Assembly (NCBI GenBank): GCA_902529115.1
Contig: CABZVB010000020.1
Location: 1-33,145, forward strand
Origin: an uncultured Balneola sp.
Lineage (GTDB): Bacteria; Bacteroidota; Rhodothermia; Balneolales; Balneolaceae
DNA length: 33,145 nucleotides
Direction of reading: 5' to 3'
Part shown: positions 16,164-25,015 of the stretch, one piece after another
Layout: each line of letters opens with the position of its first letter
Numbering within the stretch: the first letter of the stretch is position 1
Notes under the pieces: model-generated
What the model was told of the DNA's origin: nothing
Seen by the model: only the letters and a program-made list of their open reading frames with translations
The model's database searches: none
Made by a program: the position numbers and the translations under genes

Positions 16164-16898
16164 ATGAGTACTCCTGGCACCCTTTATCTTCTCCCGAATA
16201 CACTGGGTAAAACCAGCGTAAATGCTACTCATCCAGAGGAAGTTTTGGGAATCATTCGAAGTTTAGACATACTCATAGTCGAAAACATCCAAAATGCGAC
16301 ACGATTCCTGCAATGGGTCGGTAGCACAGTCCCTGAGTTCAAAATTGAATTTTATCCTCTAACTAAAAGAACTTCTGATCTTGACCTGCTTGAATACATT
16401 AAACCTTTGAGAAAAGGTCGAAATGCGGGTGTACTATCAGAAGCAGGACTTCCAGCAATCGCAGATCCTGGGGCCCGTTTAGTAGAATTAGCTCATAAAT
16501 TTCATATACCTGTTCGGCCGTTAGTGGGTCCCTCTTCCATTTTTTTAGCGCTAATGGGGTCCGGTTTTAACGGGCAAAAATTTCAATTTAATGGATACTT
16601 ACCTATCGATAATAAAGCCTGTAGTCTAAAAATTCTGGAACTTGAAGGACAATCTAAGCAGCATGATATATCTCAAATTTTCATGGAAACACCCTATCGA
16701 AACTCTGCTATGATTACTCGTATTCTTTCGCATTGCAAAGATGAAACTCGCCTTTGTGTTGCTTGTGATGTAAGTTTGGATACCGAAGAGATCATATCTA
16801 AACCCATTTCAGAATGGAAGAAAAAGCAGAAGCATCCTGATCATACCCCTTCGAAATGGAATAAACGCCCTGTAATCTACCTCTTGTACGCTCATTAA
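16164..16898 (+). CDS. SAM-dependent tetrapyrrole-methylase-family protein (RsmI-like)
   Basis: The 244-residue protein belongs to the tetrapyrrole methylase fold used by RsmI (2'-O-methylation of C1402 in 16S rRNA). Conserved parts are GTLYLLPNTLG at the N-terminus, SEAGLPAIADPGARLVELAH (the SAM-site loop, near 91-110), VRPLVGPSSIFLALMGSGFNG and FMETPYRNSAMI. This short form, with an NTLG start, is a Bacteroidota-group variant that is usually annotated only as SAM-dependent methyltransferase. Whether it acts on C1402 like classical RsmI is not settled by sequence, so I leave the symbol empty. Confidence 0.85.
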   Translation: MSTPGTLYLLPNTLGKTSVNATHPEEVLGIIRSLDILIVENIQNATRFLQWVGSTVPEFKIEFYPLTKRTSDLDLLEYIKPLRKGRNAGVLSEAGLPAIADPGARLVELAHKFHIPVRPLVGPSSIFLALMGSGFNGQKFQFNGYLPIDNKACSLKILELEGQSKQHDISQIFMETPYRNSAMITRILSHCKDETRLCVACDVSLDTEEIISKPISEWKKKQKHPDHTPSKWNKRPVIYLLYAH

Positions 16899-17032
16899 TG
16901 CCGATATGACCCTGAACTAAGTACTCCTATTAAGTCCTAGTTAGCTTAGATACCATTAAGTTTAGGTTTTCTGTAAACACCGAAAAATAGTATCTTATCA
17001 ATCATCCTTTAGTGCTATTTGCTCGAATATAC

Positions 17033-18385
17033 ATGGATCCAAAGCGGCTTTCTTACTCTTTATCTGAATCACATCTATCAACATCCTTGTTTCGTATATC
17101 ACCTTTACGAGGGTTCCTGCTTCCCCTTCTCCTAGCGGTGATATTCTTATTTGGTAATGTAAGCTTACAAGCTGATACTTCATCTTTTGAACGATCAATA
17201 GGTGGATTTTCTGATGATACGCTACACTTGGAGCGAATATCATTTGTCCCAAGAAGCGATGGAATGGGGTATGTTATTCGCTTTCATCAATCTGCCCGCT
17301 TGGATTCTTTTTCTTTAATTCAACCAGCTTCCGATTTGATCCAACTAGAGTTTTTTCACTCCAATATTGACACCCTTGGTATACAATTTCCTACCTATAA
17401 TGAAGATGTTCAAGAGGTGCGACTCTATAAACTCGAGAATAGCTATGGAGTAGACATCTATCTCGGTCAACAGCTACAAGTCATTAGTAATGCCTATCCC
17501 GATATGAAAAGTAAAGATATATTGGTGGCATTAACCTATTCAGCCACTAGAGAAGTGGAACTGTTCACACAACAATTTCTTGCCCGAAATTGGTACCTAA
17601 GTTTAAATCTAGATAATTCACTCGAAATAATAGCTCCAACATCACCTAGCCAAGCAAACTTAGATCAAGAATATGAACAAGTTAAAGGTAAACTCCGCTT
17701 TGATACAGTCATTATTGATCCTGGACATGGAGGGGATGACCCTGGAAATATAGGCTATCGCAATATCGAAGAAAAAAGTGTCGTCCTCTCTATCTCAAAA
17801 AAACTAGGTAGTTATATTGAAGAATACCTGCCCGATGTGAAGGTAATTTATACCCGTGAGACTGATCGTTATGTAGACCTTGAGGAACGCGGTTCTATTG
17901 CTAACCGTGCAGAAGGTGATTTATTTATATCTATTCATGCCGATGGATGGACTTCTTCATCTGTGTACGGAAGCTCAGTATTTTTCCTTGGTCTACACCG
18001 TAGCGATGCCGCATTTGAAGTGATGAAGCGAGAAAATTCAGTATTTACAGCTCACAGCGAAGAATTATTCAATTTAACCGAAGAAGATCTACTAATTTAC
18101 GAACTTGCCCATTCCGGATATATCGCCACAAGCGAACGAATTGCATATATGATCGAAGATCAATTTAGAACACGAGCAAATCGCAAGTCACGAGGGGTAA
18201 AACAAGCAGGTTTTGTAGTTCTTTATCAAGCATCTATGCCTGCTGTACTAATCGAGACTGGATTTTTGAGTAACCCCGCCGAACAACGATTTTTAACCAG
18301 TGATTATGGACAGTCGATCATTGCATCAGCTATTTTTAGAGCCATTCGAGATTACAAAATTGAGTATGAAAAAAACCAAAACTAA
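17033..18385 (+). CDS. N-acetylmuramoyl-L-alanine amidase (AmiA/B/C type)
   Basis: A periplasmic Zn amidase that removes stem peptides from peptidoglycan, often at septation. From the ATG at 17033 it is 450 residues. A signal peptide ends near VSLQA (about 42-46). A beta-rich AMIN-like region covers about 60-200, and the Amidase_3 domain about 222-445. Zn and catalytic residues are visible: His232 in DPGHGG, Glu in NIEEK (244-248), His302 in SIHAD and Glu408 in LIETGF. A GTG at 17012 is an alternative start. The last 20 bases overlap udk. A TATCTT element at 16991 may be the promoter. Confidence 0.9.
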   Translation: MDPKRLSYSLSESHLSTSLFRISPLRGFLLPLLLAVIFLFGNVSLQADTSSFERSIGGFSDDTLHLERISFVPRSDGMGYVIRFHQSARLDSFSLIQPASDLIQLEFFHSNIDTLGIQFPTYNEDVQEVRLYKLENSYGVDIYLGQQLQVISNAYPDMKSKDILVALTYSATREVELFTQQFLARNWYLSLNLDNSLEIIAPTSPSQANLDQEYEQVKGKLRFDTVIIDPGHGGDDPGNIGYRNIEEKSVVLSISKKLGSYIEEYLPDVKVIYTRETDRYVDLEERGSIANRAEGDLFISIHADGWTSSSVYGSSVFFLGLHRSDAAFEVMKRENSVFTAHSEELFNLTEEDLLIYELAHSGYIATSERIAYMIEDQFRTRANRKSRGVKQAGFVVLYQASMPAVLIETGFLSNPAEQRFLTSDYGQSIIASAIFRAIRDYKIEYEKNQN

Positions 18386-19001
18386 TGCCTTGGTAATCGG
18401 AGTAGCCGGAGGAAGTGGATCGGGAAAAACTACCGTTGTAAATCTAATATGTAATCATTTTGGCCAACAAAACATTCTTAGAATTGAGCATGATTCCTAC
18501 TATCGAGATTTAAAGTACATGCCCTTCGCAGACCGTCTTCAGCAGAATTTCGATCATCCTGCTTCTCTAGAAACCGAATTATTAATCCGGCACCTCAAAG
18601 CCCTGCTTAAGGGTTATCCAGTGCAGATACCTCAATATAATTTCGCTGAACACTTACGAAAAAATACACATCTTGAAGTACAACCCACACCCGTCATTAT
18701 AATCGATGGTATTCTCATTTTCAGTGAATTTGAATTGCGCGAGCTCATGGATGTTAAAATTTTTGTAGATACCGATGATGACATACGCCTGCTAAGACGT
18801 ATTCAGCGAGATATTAATGAACGAAAAAGAGATTTAGACAGCATTCTCTTACAATACGAAACCTATGTACGACCAATGCACTTGAAATTTGTTGAACCAA
18901 GTAAACGATATTCGGATATAATCATACCCCATGGAGGAAAAAATGAAGTCGCGCAGGATATGCTTATCTCCATGATTCAGCGGCAACTAGACCTCTTCTA
19001 A
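18366..19001 (+). CDS. udk: uridine kinase
   Basis: Udk phosphorylates uridine and cytidine in pyrimidine salvage. The 211-residue product has the P-loop GGSGSGKT (15-22), HDSYYRDL, the family-typical FDHPASLETELL, IIIDGILIFSE and RIQRDINERKRD. The ATG at 18366 (MKKTKTNALVIGVAGG) gives the normal length. A longer reading from 18300 lies inside amiC and adds nothing conserved. The start overlaps the amidase gene by 20 bp, so coupled expression is likely. The convergent coaX ends about 30 bp downstream with only a weak actca/tgagt hairpin between. Confidence 0.94.
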   Translation: MKKTKTNALVIGVAGGSGSGKTTVVNLICNHFGQQNILRIEHDSYYRDLKYMPFADRLQQNFDHPASLETELLIRHLKALLKGYPVQIPQYNFAEHLRKNTHLEVQPTPVIIIDGILIFSEFELRELMDVKIFVDTDDDIRLLRRIQRDINERKRDLDSILLQYETYVRPMHLKFVEPSKRYSDIIIPHGGKNEVAQDMLISMIQRQLDLF

Positions 19002-19032
19002 CTCATTCACAAATTAATTGAGTAAGTACCTT

Positions 19033-19992
19033 TTATAGACAGCTCTTTCTACTTAAGTGCCTAAGCCCCTCAAGAATTAGATGCGGACGAACCACCATCT
19101 TCATCTCATCCAAAGGGCGTGCTAACTGCCTGTCTTCATTGTTCTCATTTGGTGCTTGCGCGAGCAAGTCTATCCTTCTTTGATGATGTATTGCCTCAAA
19201 AAACCAGTTCGCATCCCCTCCTGTAAGAATAATTTCTTGGGTTCTTGTAGCTCGAGATACTTCTAGAATCATCCCTTCAATTCCTGCTACCCAAAAGGCA
19301 TACTGCCCCCACCAAAGGGCATTTTGGGTACTTTTAGGTGGGAAATCGAAAAGCATATTATCGTCAGATGGAGTAGGTAAATGTGGAGTTGTCTGCTGCA
19401 TTCCTGCCTGTATTGCCCTTAAACCAGGAGCGATTATACCTCCTTCAAAATGAGTCTCTGATAAGGAATCGATCGTAACTGCGCTACCCAAATCTACTAC
19501 CACTACCGGAGCCGAACAATATGCACGTGCTCCATAACATGCAATCAAACGGTCCAAGCCTAAATTATGCAAAGGACTATAATTAATTTTAAGATCAAGA
19601 CTTTGCAAGGTGGTGTGATCAATCCAAACCACATCAAAATGAAAATACTCCCCCAATAATTTAAATAGCTCGTTCAAACGCTCTTTAGAGGGGGTATAGA
19701 CTAAACTACCAACTATATATTCAATACCCTGGTTCAAAAATTGCTTAAAGATTCTGCTGAAAACTTCTTCACCTTCTTCCCATGATACACTCCGTACCAA
19801 GAATTCAGAGTCTTTTTCAGACCATATACCTAGCTTTAGATAGCTACTTCCAACATCCAAATATAATATTTGCTCTTCTTGCTTTGATGGACTACCATCT
19901 GTAGAAACTGCATCAAAAACCACTTGCGAGGAAGCCTGAGAAACAGTGGCCAAATGCTGCTGAATATGTTCTAGGGTTCGGTATATTACCAT
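19033..19992 (-). CDS. coaX: type III pantothenate kinase with N-terminal extension
   Basis: CoaX performs the first step of CoA synthesis. The core from residue about 42 is standard: DVGSSYLKLG (46-55), GLDRLIACYGARAY, VVVDLGSAVTID, GGIIAPGLRAIQAGMQQ and a C-terminal TGGDANWF. The first 40 residues are not part of usual CoaX. LEHIQQHLATVSQ, SQVVFDAVSTDGS and the spacing between them recall the start of the BirA catalytic domain (HL-T...FD-V-STN). Fused BirA-CoaX proteins are known in Neisseria. This may therefore be a fusion that lost nearly all of BirA, or simply an unrelated extension; a GTG at residue 24 is an alternative start. The kinase call is strong, the BirA link weak. Confidence 0.88.
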   Translation of the reverse strand: MVIYRTLEHIQQHLATVSQASSQVVFDAVSTDGSPSKQEEQILYLDVGSSYLKLGIWSEKDSEFLVRSVSWEEGEEVFSRIFKQFLNQGIEYIVGSLVYTPSKERLNELFKLLGEYFHFDVVWIDHTTLQSLDLKINYSPLHNLGLDRLIACYGARAYCSAPVVVVDLGSAVTIDSLSETHFEGGIIAPGLRAIQAGMQQTTPHLPTPSDDNMLFDFPPKSTQNALWWGQYAFWVAGIEGMILEVSRATRTQEIILTGGDANWFFEAIHHQRRIDLLAQAPNENNEDRQLARPLDEMKMVVRPHLILEGLRHLSRKSCL

Positions 19993-20003
19993 TGTTTAAA
20001 TAG

Positions 20004-20034
20004 TTGAGTCCTAATTAAGTCTGAGTTATCTTTA
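20004..20034 (+). promoter_or_regulatory. candidate promoter of the SDR gene
   Basis: TTG (20004-20006), a 20-bp spacer and TATCTTTA (20027-20034) fit the Bacteroidota-type -33/-7 layout (TTTG, about 19-21, TAnnTTTG) with one mismatch at the last base. It lies 32 bp before the ATG at 20066. Confidence 0.4.
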
Positions 20035-20065
20035 TTTCATTGATAATATACTAAACCCAAAAACA

Positions 20066-20791
20066 ATGAACTTAGCAGATTCAATCGCCATTGTTACCGG
20101 CAGTAGCAGTGGGATTGGACAATCCTTTGCCGAACAATTACTTCAAAAAGGTGCTACAGTATATGGCTTATCCCGATCATTAAAACGTATGGAAGTACAC
20201 AAAAAGCAATTGGGTGATGTGGGAGCGGATTACATTCCTGTACAAATGGACATATCAGATCATGATGCGATTGAACACTGGGTAAAACAAACCTTCGCCG
20301 ACGCAAACTACTATCCGGATATACTCATCAACAATGCAGGACTTGGCTACTTTGATAATGTTGAAGATTTATCTTTGGAAAAGTTTGAGCAAATGATGCA
20401 GGTAAATGTCTCAGGTGTTTTCTACCTGACTCGCCATATTACCCCACTCATGAAAGCTAACTATAAGATCTGTCACATAATAAACATAGCTTCGGTTGCG
20501 GCCCTTTTGGGTAATCCAAAGATATCGGTTTATAATGCTACCAAATATGCTTTAAGGGGATTCAGTGATGCCCTATTTAAAGAATTACGCTACGATGGAA
20601 TCAAAGTAAGCTGCTTTTTTCCCGGTTCCATCGCAACCCATTTTTTTGATGAAATTGATGAAATAGAAGTTCACAACGGGATGATGCATCCAGACGAAGT
20701 AGCGGAAACACTCATCTTTGTACTTGAGCGATCAGACAACTTCCTAATCAATGAGCTTACAATGCGTCCACTTCAACCTAAAAAGCCATGA
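20066..20791 (+). CDS. short-chain dehydrogenase/reductase
   Basis: A classical SDR of 241 residues: NAD(P)-binding TGSSSGIG (11-18), NNAG (89-92), and the active-site Ser143, Tyr156 and Lys160 in SVYNATK. SRSLKR at 36-41 places basic residues where NADP-preferring members have them. The sequence resembles the ketoreductase group often called SDR family NAD(P)-dependent oxidoreductase in Bacteroidota-like genomes. The substrate cannot be told. It overlaps the next gene by 4 bp (ATGA). Confidence 0.9.
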   Translation: MNLADSIAIVTGSSSGIGQSFAEQLLQKGATVYGLSRSLKRMEVHKKQLGDVGADYIPVQMDISDHDAIEHWVKQTFADANYYPDILINNAGLGYFDNVEDLSLEKFEQMMQVNVSGVFYLTRHITPLMKANYKICHIINIASVAALLGNPKISVYNATKYALRGFSDALFKELRYDGIKVSCFFPGSIATHFFDEIDEIEVHNGMMHPDEVAETLIFVLERSDNFLINELTMRPLQPKKP

Positions 20792-21198
20792 GTCCAGGAG
20801 ATTACTCTAAACAATTTTACAAAATAAATAATCCGGCGAAAACTATTCTAATAGTATTCGCACTATGTACTTTTTTTTTTAGTAACACATGCAAAGTAAC
20901 CACAGAAGGTCCTCGGATTGCAGAACCAGGTGAACTTCTTCCAGACTCAGTGTACATCTCTTTACTTGCCAATATGCAGCTCATTCAAGTGTGGAACAGT
21001 AGTTCAGATACTATGGCACTCGATTCACTAAAACAAAAATTATTTAGTACTTTTGGTGTAGATGAACAACAATTCTTGGACAGCCATCGGTACTATCAAA
21101 GTGACTTTGAAGGTCAAAGAGCTAGGTTGGATTCGGTAAAAATTCTCATTGAGACAGAGAAACGTCGTATTCAAGAATACGAGTACAACAGCCAATAA
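20788..21198 (+). CDS. DUF4296-like exported protein
   Basis: 136 residues with a hydrophobic segment at about 18-33 ending in SNTCK. The Cys36 position suggests a lipoprotein, though Thr at -1 is unusual for a lipobox. The rest (LLPDSVYISLLANMQLIQVW, then STFGVDEQQFLDSHRYYQSD and a helical tail) follows the DUF4296 pattern of small Bacteroidota-group proteins, where a conserved S-YY precedes a C-terminal helix. Function is unknown. Its ATG overlaps the SDR stop. Homologues I recall are also often small lipoproteins beside unrelated metabolic genes. Confidence 0.65.
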   Translation: MSPGDYSKQFYKINNPAKTILIVFALCTFFFSNTCKVTTEGPRIAEPGELLPDSVYISLLANMQLIQVWNSSSDTMALDSLKQKLFSTFGVDEQQFLDSHRYYQSDFEGQRARLDSVKILIETEKRRIQEYEYNSQ

Positions 21199-21253
21199 AA
21201 TACCTATGGAAAACAGTTGAATTAGACTATTTATTTAACAACCAAACAATTAC

Positions 21254-23209
21254 CTAACTAATAACACGATAACTAAGAAATTTTTTGGATACCTCTTCTA
21301 TGAGTTGTTGACTAAGTAACCAGTGAAGAGCCGAATCGACTCGCTCCTTACTCCAAGGTAACTTGCGCCGAATCTCCAAATAGTTATGGCTCAACTCAGC
21401 CCCTAATAAATCATACAGTTCTTGTACATCTTCCATAGTCAAACCTTGCTTCCTAGATTCTTGAGCTCGCTCACAATTGTCACAATGCCCACAATCCTTA
21501 GCCTTGGTTTCACCAAAATATCGGCGTATAAACACTTCTCTACAGATCATTGACTCGGCATAGAGTTGCATCCATTCTATCTTTTCTAATGCATTTTTTT
21601 TTCTATTACATAACAAGCCTTCATCTATTGGAATACTAGCCTGCCTAGCTCCTATTAACCTTACTTTATAAACCGACTCCTGAATCCGGTAACGGATCCA
21701 TTTATCCTCATAAGCTAAAATTTCAAGGTAATCTTCAAATTTGTCAAATCTCAAACTAGACAGATCATTAAATAATTTTTTGGCCTCATTCCATTCTAAA
21801 CGCAATTCTTGATTATAGGCCTTCAAACCAAAACAACGTAAAAACCGGTCCAAAAATAACTGCTTATCCAAGTCTTTTATTCCATCAATGATATCGCGCA
21901 TGGCCTCCGGACTGTACAAAAATTGGACCAGCAAAACACGAGAGCGATTTTCTCTTAGTTCCAACAAACCCCACCGTTCAAAAGACTTTAAAATGGATGC
22001 CCAATGCTTAGCACTCCATCCACTTCTTTGACAAAGTGCATCCACTGACACTGCTACATGATTTAGCATTTCTGAACCAAGCGCTAGTTCCAATGCGTCA
22101 CACAAAACTTGATATTGTTTGTTTAACTCTTTTATTGGCGGATATGCCTTTTCAATATGTTCTTTAGCTTTTCGCAGATGGGATGGACGATAAAATAGAA
22201 TAGGATAACTTATTTGCCCGTCCCTTCCAGCTCTTCCAGCCTCTTGATAATAGGCCTCCAAGCTATTAGGCGTAATCTCATGAAATACGTACCGGCAATC
22301 GGGCTTATCGATACCCATTCCAAACGCGTTGGTGGCCGCAACCCAAGGAAGTTTACCATTAATCCACTGCTGCTGAATACTTGTACGCTTATCTGCCGAT
22401 AAACCTGCATGATAAGCTTGTGCCTTTATTCCGTTTCGCAGCAGTCGTTCTGCCCATCGCTCGCTATTCTTTCGAGTGCTAGCATAAATTAACCCATCTC
22501 CCCGATCTTTAACTTTTTCTAGGGTACTTATCATTCGTTCAGTGGTATGCTCAGTCCGGATTACCCACCAGATTAAATTTTCTCGTTTAAATGGTAATTT
22601 TATGGTTTTATGGTCATCAAATCCAAGCATATAGCATATATCTTTTTGCACTTCTGGGGTAGCTGTCGCCGTCAAAGCAAGCCATTGTACATGACCAGTC
22701 TTAACCGATAAATACTCGGCCAACTGCCTATATATTGGCCTAAATTCATGTCCCCACTCCGAAATACAATGCGCCTCATCAATAGCGATAATACTCAGAG
22801 GTAATTCCTCTAATTCCCGCTTAAACCTCTTATTTGCCAACTGCTCTGGGGCACAATATAGCAGGTCATACATCCCATTTCGGGCATTTACCAACCGCTG
22901 CTCAATCGCTTTAAAACCTAGTTTGGAAGTAATATATGACGCAGATATCCCTCTATCTTGTAACTGCTTAACTTGATCTTCCATCAAAGCAACCAAAGGG
23001 CTAATAACCAGACAAAGTCCCTCAAAGCTAACTGCTGGTATTTGGTAACAAAGGGATTTTCCTGCACCAGTAGGAAAAACAACCAAGGTTTTTTGTCCTT
23101 CGCACACCGATCGAATCGCCTGATCTTGACCAGGTCTAAACGCATCATATCCCCAATATTTCTGAAGGGATACAAGGCATTGTTTATACCTTTGCTCACT
23201 TAGACTCAT
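21254..23209 (-). CDS. recQ: ATP-dependent DNA helicase RecQ
   Basis: A 3'-5' superfamily 2 helicase acting in recombination and fork repair. The 651-residue product has the Walker A PTGAGKS (46-52), DEAHCISEWGHEFRP (144-158), TATATPEV, ATNAFGMGIDKP and QEAGRAGRDG. The RQC zinc site is a Cys in MICREVFIRRYF followed by the CGHCDNC cluster near 575-585. A short winged-helix tail follows and no HRDC domain, a form common in Bacteroidota-like genomes. It sits upstream of nothing on its own strand except the convergent DUF4296-like gene at its end. The leu operon lies behind its start. Confidence 0.95.
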   Translation of the reverse strand: MSLSEQRYKQCLVSLQKYWGYDAFRPGQDQAIRSVCEGQKTLVVFPTGAGKSLCYQIPAVSFEGLCLVISPLVALMEDQVKQLQDRGISASYITSKLGFKAIEQRLVNARNGMYDLLYCAPEQLANKRFKRELEELPLSIIAIDEAHCISEWGHEFRPIYRQLAEYLSVKTGHVQWLALTATATPEVQKDICYMLGFDDHKTIKLPFKRENLIWWVIRTEHTTERMISTLEKVKDRGDGLIYASTRKNSERWAERLLRNGIKAQAYHAGLSADKRTSIQQQWINGKLPWVAATNAFGMGIDKPDCRYVFHEITPNSLEAYYQEAGRAGRDGQISYPILFYRPSHLRKAKEHIEKAYPPIKELNKQYQVLCDALELALGSEMLNHVAVSVDALCQRSGWSAKHWASILKSFERWGLLELRENRSRVLLVQFLYSPEAMRDIIDGIKDLDKQLFLDRFLRCFGLKAYNQELRLEWNEAKKLFNDLSSLRFDKFEDYLEILAYEDKWIRYRIQESVYKVRLIGARQASIPIDEGLLCNRKKNALEKIEWMQLYAESMICREVFIRRYFGETKAKDCGHCDNCERAQESRKQGLTMEDVQELYDLLGAELSHNYLEIRRKLPWSKERVDSALHWLLSQQLIEEVSKKFLSYRVIS

Positions 23210-23273
23210 CGAATTTCTTGGATTTATTGATTTATGACCAAATCCTTTTAAATAGCCCCCCTATAATGTTTTG

Positions 23274-23300
23274 GCTAAACCTAACAAAGTACGGTTTAGC
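23274..23300. repeat. 8-bp inverted repeat between recQ and leuB
   Basis: gctaaacc (23274-23281) and ggtttagc (23293-23300) are perfect inverted arms around an 11-bp loop. It lies just after the leuB stop and 65 bp upstream of recQ. No T run follows on either strand, so an intrinsic terminator for the leu operon is possible but weak; a recQ operator is the alternative. Confidence 0.45.
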
Positions 23301-23303
23301 AAA

Positions 23304-24419
23304 CTAAATTAACGGCAAGTTACCTTCAAAGATATTATCGAAAGATGTATCTTCATCCAAATCAGATTCCACCATCATGGCCACTACATCTCCTACTTTC
23401 GAACAAGAAATAAAGTGCTCCTTGTTTAAATCGGGAGTGACTAATCCTTTGTCAATGACCAATTCTACTGCCGCTTCTACCCTTCTTGCTTCGTCCACTA
23501 GCTCTACATGCTCAAGTAACATGGCTAAGGATAAAATCGTAGCTAAAGGATTGGCTATATCTTTACCCGTGGCCTCTGGGTAACTGCCATGAATAGGCTC
23601 AAAAAGGCTACTATTTAGCCCTAAAGAAGCTGAAGGTAAGAGTCCGATTGATCCTGTTATCACACTGGTTTCATCGGATATTATATCCCCAAACATATTT
23701 TCGGTCAAAATTACATCAAATTTGGACGGCTGTTGAACTACTTGCATTGCCGCATTATCAACGAATAAATAATTTACCAAAACATCTGGATATTCAAGGG
23801 CCATTTTTTGAACCACTTCTCTCCACAGCCGTGAACTTTCAAGCACATTTGCTTTATCTATTAGTGTCAATAAACCCCGACGACTCGATGCAGCCTCAAA
23901 AGCCATCTTGGCAATGCGTGTAATTTCTTCTACATTATAATAACATGTATCAAAGGCTGCATTCCCTCCCTCTATACGTCCTTTGTCACCAAAATATATC
24001 CCGCTTGTTAGCTCTCGAAACACCACCAAATTTGTGCCATAAACGTGCTCTTGTTTGAGTGGAGATCGATCCATTAATGAATTAAACAGTCGAACAGGAC
24101 GAATATTTGCATATAAGCCAAGGGCTTTACGCAGTCTCAATAGACCCTGTTCTGGCCTAACTTTAGCCCTAGGATCATTATCATATTTAGGGTGTCCTAT
24201 GGCGCCAAAAAGTACAGCATCGGACATCAAACATATATCAACGGTCTCCTTCGGCAGAGGCTCTCCTGTCTCATCAATTGCGATGGCACCCATTAGTGCA
24301 TAATCCAAAGTAAATTCATGATTATATCGATTCGAAACTGCCTCTAATACTTTTATAGCCTGTTTAATCACTTCAGGGCCAATCCCATCTCCAGGCACTA
24401 CTGCAATGCGTTTTTTCAT
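23304..24419 (-). CDS. leuB: 3-isopropylmalate dehydrogenase
   Basis: LeuB oxidatively decarboxylates 3-isopropylmalate in leucine synthesis. The 371-residue protein begins IAVVPGDGIGPEV. It shows the substrate Arg-rich loop LRKALGLYANIRPVRLF, RELTSGIYFG with the LeuB-typical spacing, TLIDKANVLESSRLW, the metal-binding VDNAAMQVV and ENMFGDIISDE, and the NAD loop LEPIHGS-type stretch FEPIHGSYPEATGKDIANP. The ATG follows the leuD stop by 2 bp. It is the last gene of leuA-leuC-leuD-leuB. Confidence 0.96.
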   Translation of the reverse strand: MKKRIAVVPGDGIGPEVIKQAIKVLEAVSNRYNHEFTLDYALMGAIAIDETGEPLPKETVDICLMSDAVLFGAIGHPKYDNDPRAKVRPEQGLLRLRKALGLYANIRPVRLFNSLMDRSPLKQEHVYGTNLVVFRELTSGIYFGDKGRIEGGNAAFDTCYYNVEEITRIAKMAFEAASSRRGLLTLIDKANVLESSRLWREVVQKMALEYPDVLVNYLFVDNAAMQVVQQPSKFDVILTENMFGDIISDETSVITGSIGLLPSASLGLNSSLFEPIHGSYPEATGKDIANPLATILSLAMLLEHVELVDEARRVEAAVELVIDKGLVTPDLNKEHFISCSKVGDVVAMMVESDLDEDTSFDNIFEGNLPLI

Positions 24420-24421
24420 AC

Positions 24422-25015
24422 TTAAAATTCGATATGCTTTCGCTCAAAAGCGCTAATTTTTTCTTTCTGACTCAATAAAAAGTCAATGTCATCGTAACCG
24501 TTAAGCAGACAAGTTTTCTTGTAAAGGTTTGTCTCAAAATGTTCCAGTATCCCAATCTCATTTACCCGTAGAAGCTGAGCCTCAAGGTCAATCTCAATGA
24601 GCGTCATAGGATCAAGCTGCACTGCTTCTAATAGTTCTCTTAGAGTATTTGAGGATACTTGAACTGGTAATAAACCATTATTCAATGCATTTCCCTTAAA
24701 AATATCAGCAAAATAACTCGATATAACCACCTTAAATCCATAGTCGAGTAAAGCCCAAGCGGCATGCTCACGTGAGGAACCACAGCCAAAATTTTCTCCC
24801 GCTACCAATATAGATCCTGAATATACAGGATCATTTAAGATAAAATTGGATTTAGGTTCACCATGTTCATCAAAGCGCCAATCTTTAAATAAATGCTCCC
24901 CGAAGCCTTCTCGTGAAGTAGCTTTCAAGAATCTAGCAGGAATAATTTGATCGGTGTCCACATTTTCCTGAATCAAAGGTATGGCTGAGCTAAGTAATTT
25001 GCTAAATTTTTCCAT
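24422..25015 (-). CDS. leuD: 3-isopropylmalate dehydratase small subunit
   Basis: LeuD is the swivel-domain subunit of isopropylmalate isomerase, paired with LeuC. The 197 residues include [14 protein letters not shown] near 18-31, the substrate loop [17 protein letters not shown] near 73-89 and [16 protein letters not shown]. Length is normal. Its ATG overlaps the leuC stop as TAATG, which fits equimolar production of the two subunits. Confidence 0.96.
   Translation of the reverse strand: MEKFSKLLSSAIPLIQENVDTDQIIPARFLKATSREGFGEHLFKDWRFDEHGEPKSNFILNDPVYSGSILVAGENFGCGSSREHAAWALLDYGFKVVISSYFADIFKGNALNNGLLPVQVSSNTLRELLEAVQLDPMTLIEIDLEAQLLRVNEIGILEHFETNLYKKTCLLNGYDDIDFLLSQKEKISAFERKHIEF

Noticed and set aside
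18300-18365. Longer udk reading frame
   Set aside because: It is entirely inside the amidase gene and precedes the conserved P-loop region. The ATG at 18366 gives the normal length.
19002-19032. Terminator between convergent udk and coaX
   Set aside because: Only a 5-bp actca/tgagt stem without a T tract.
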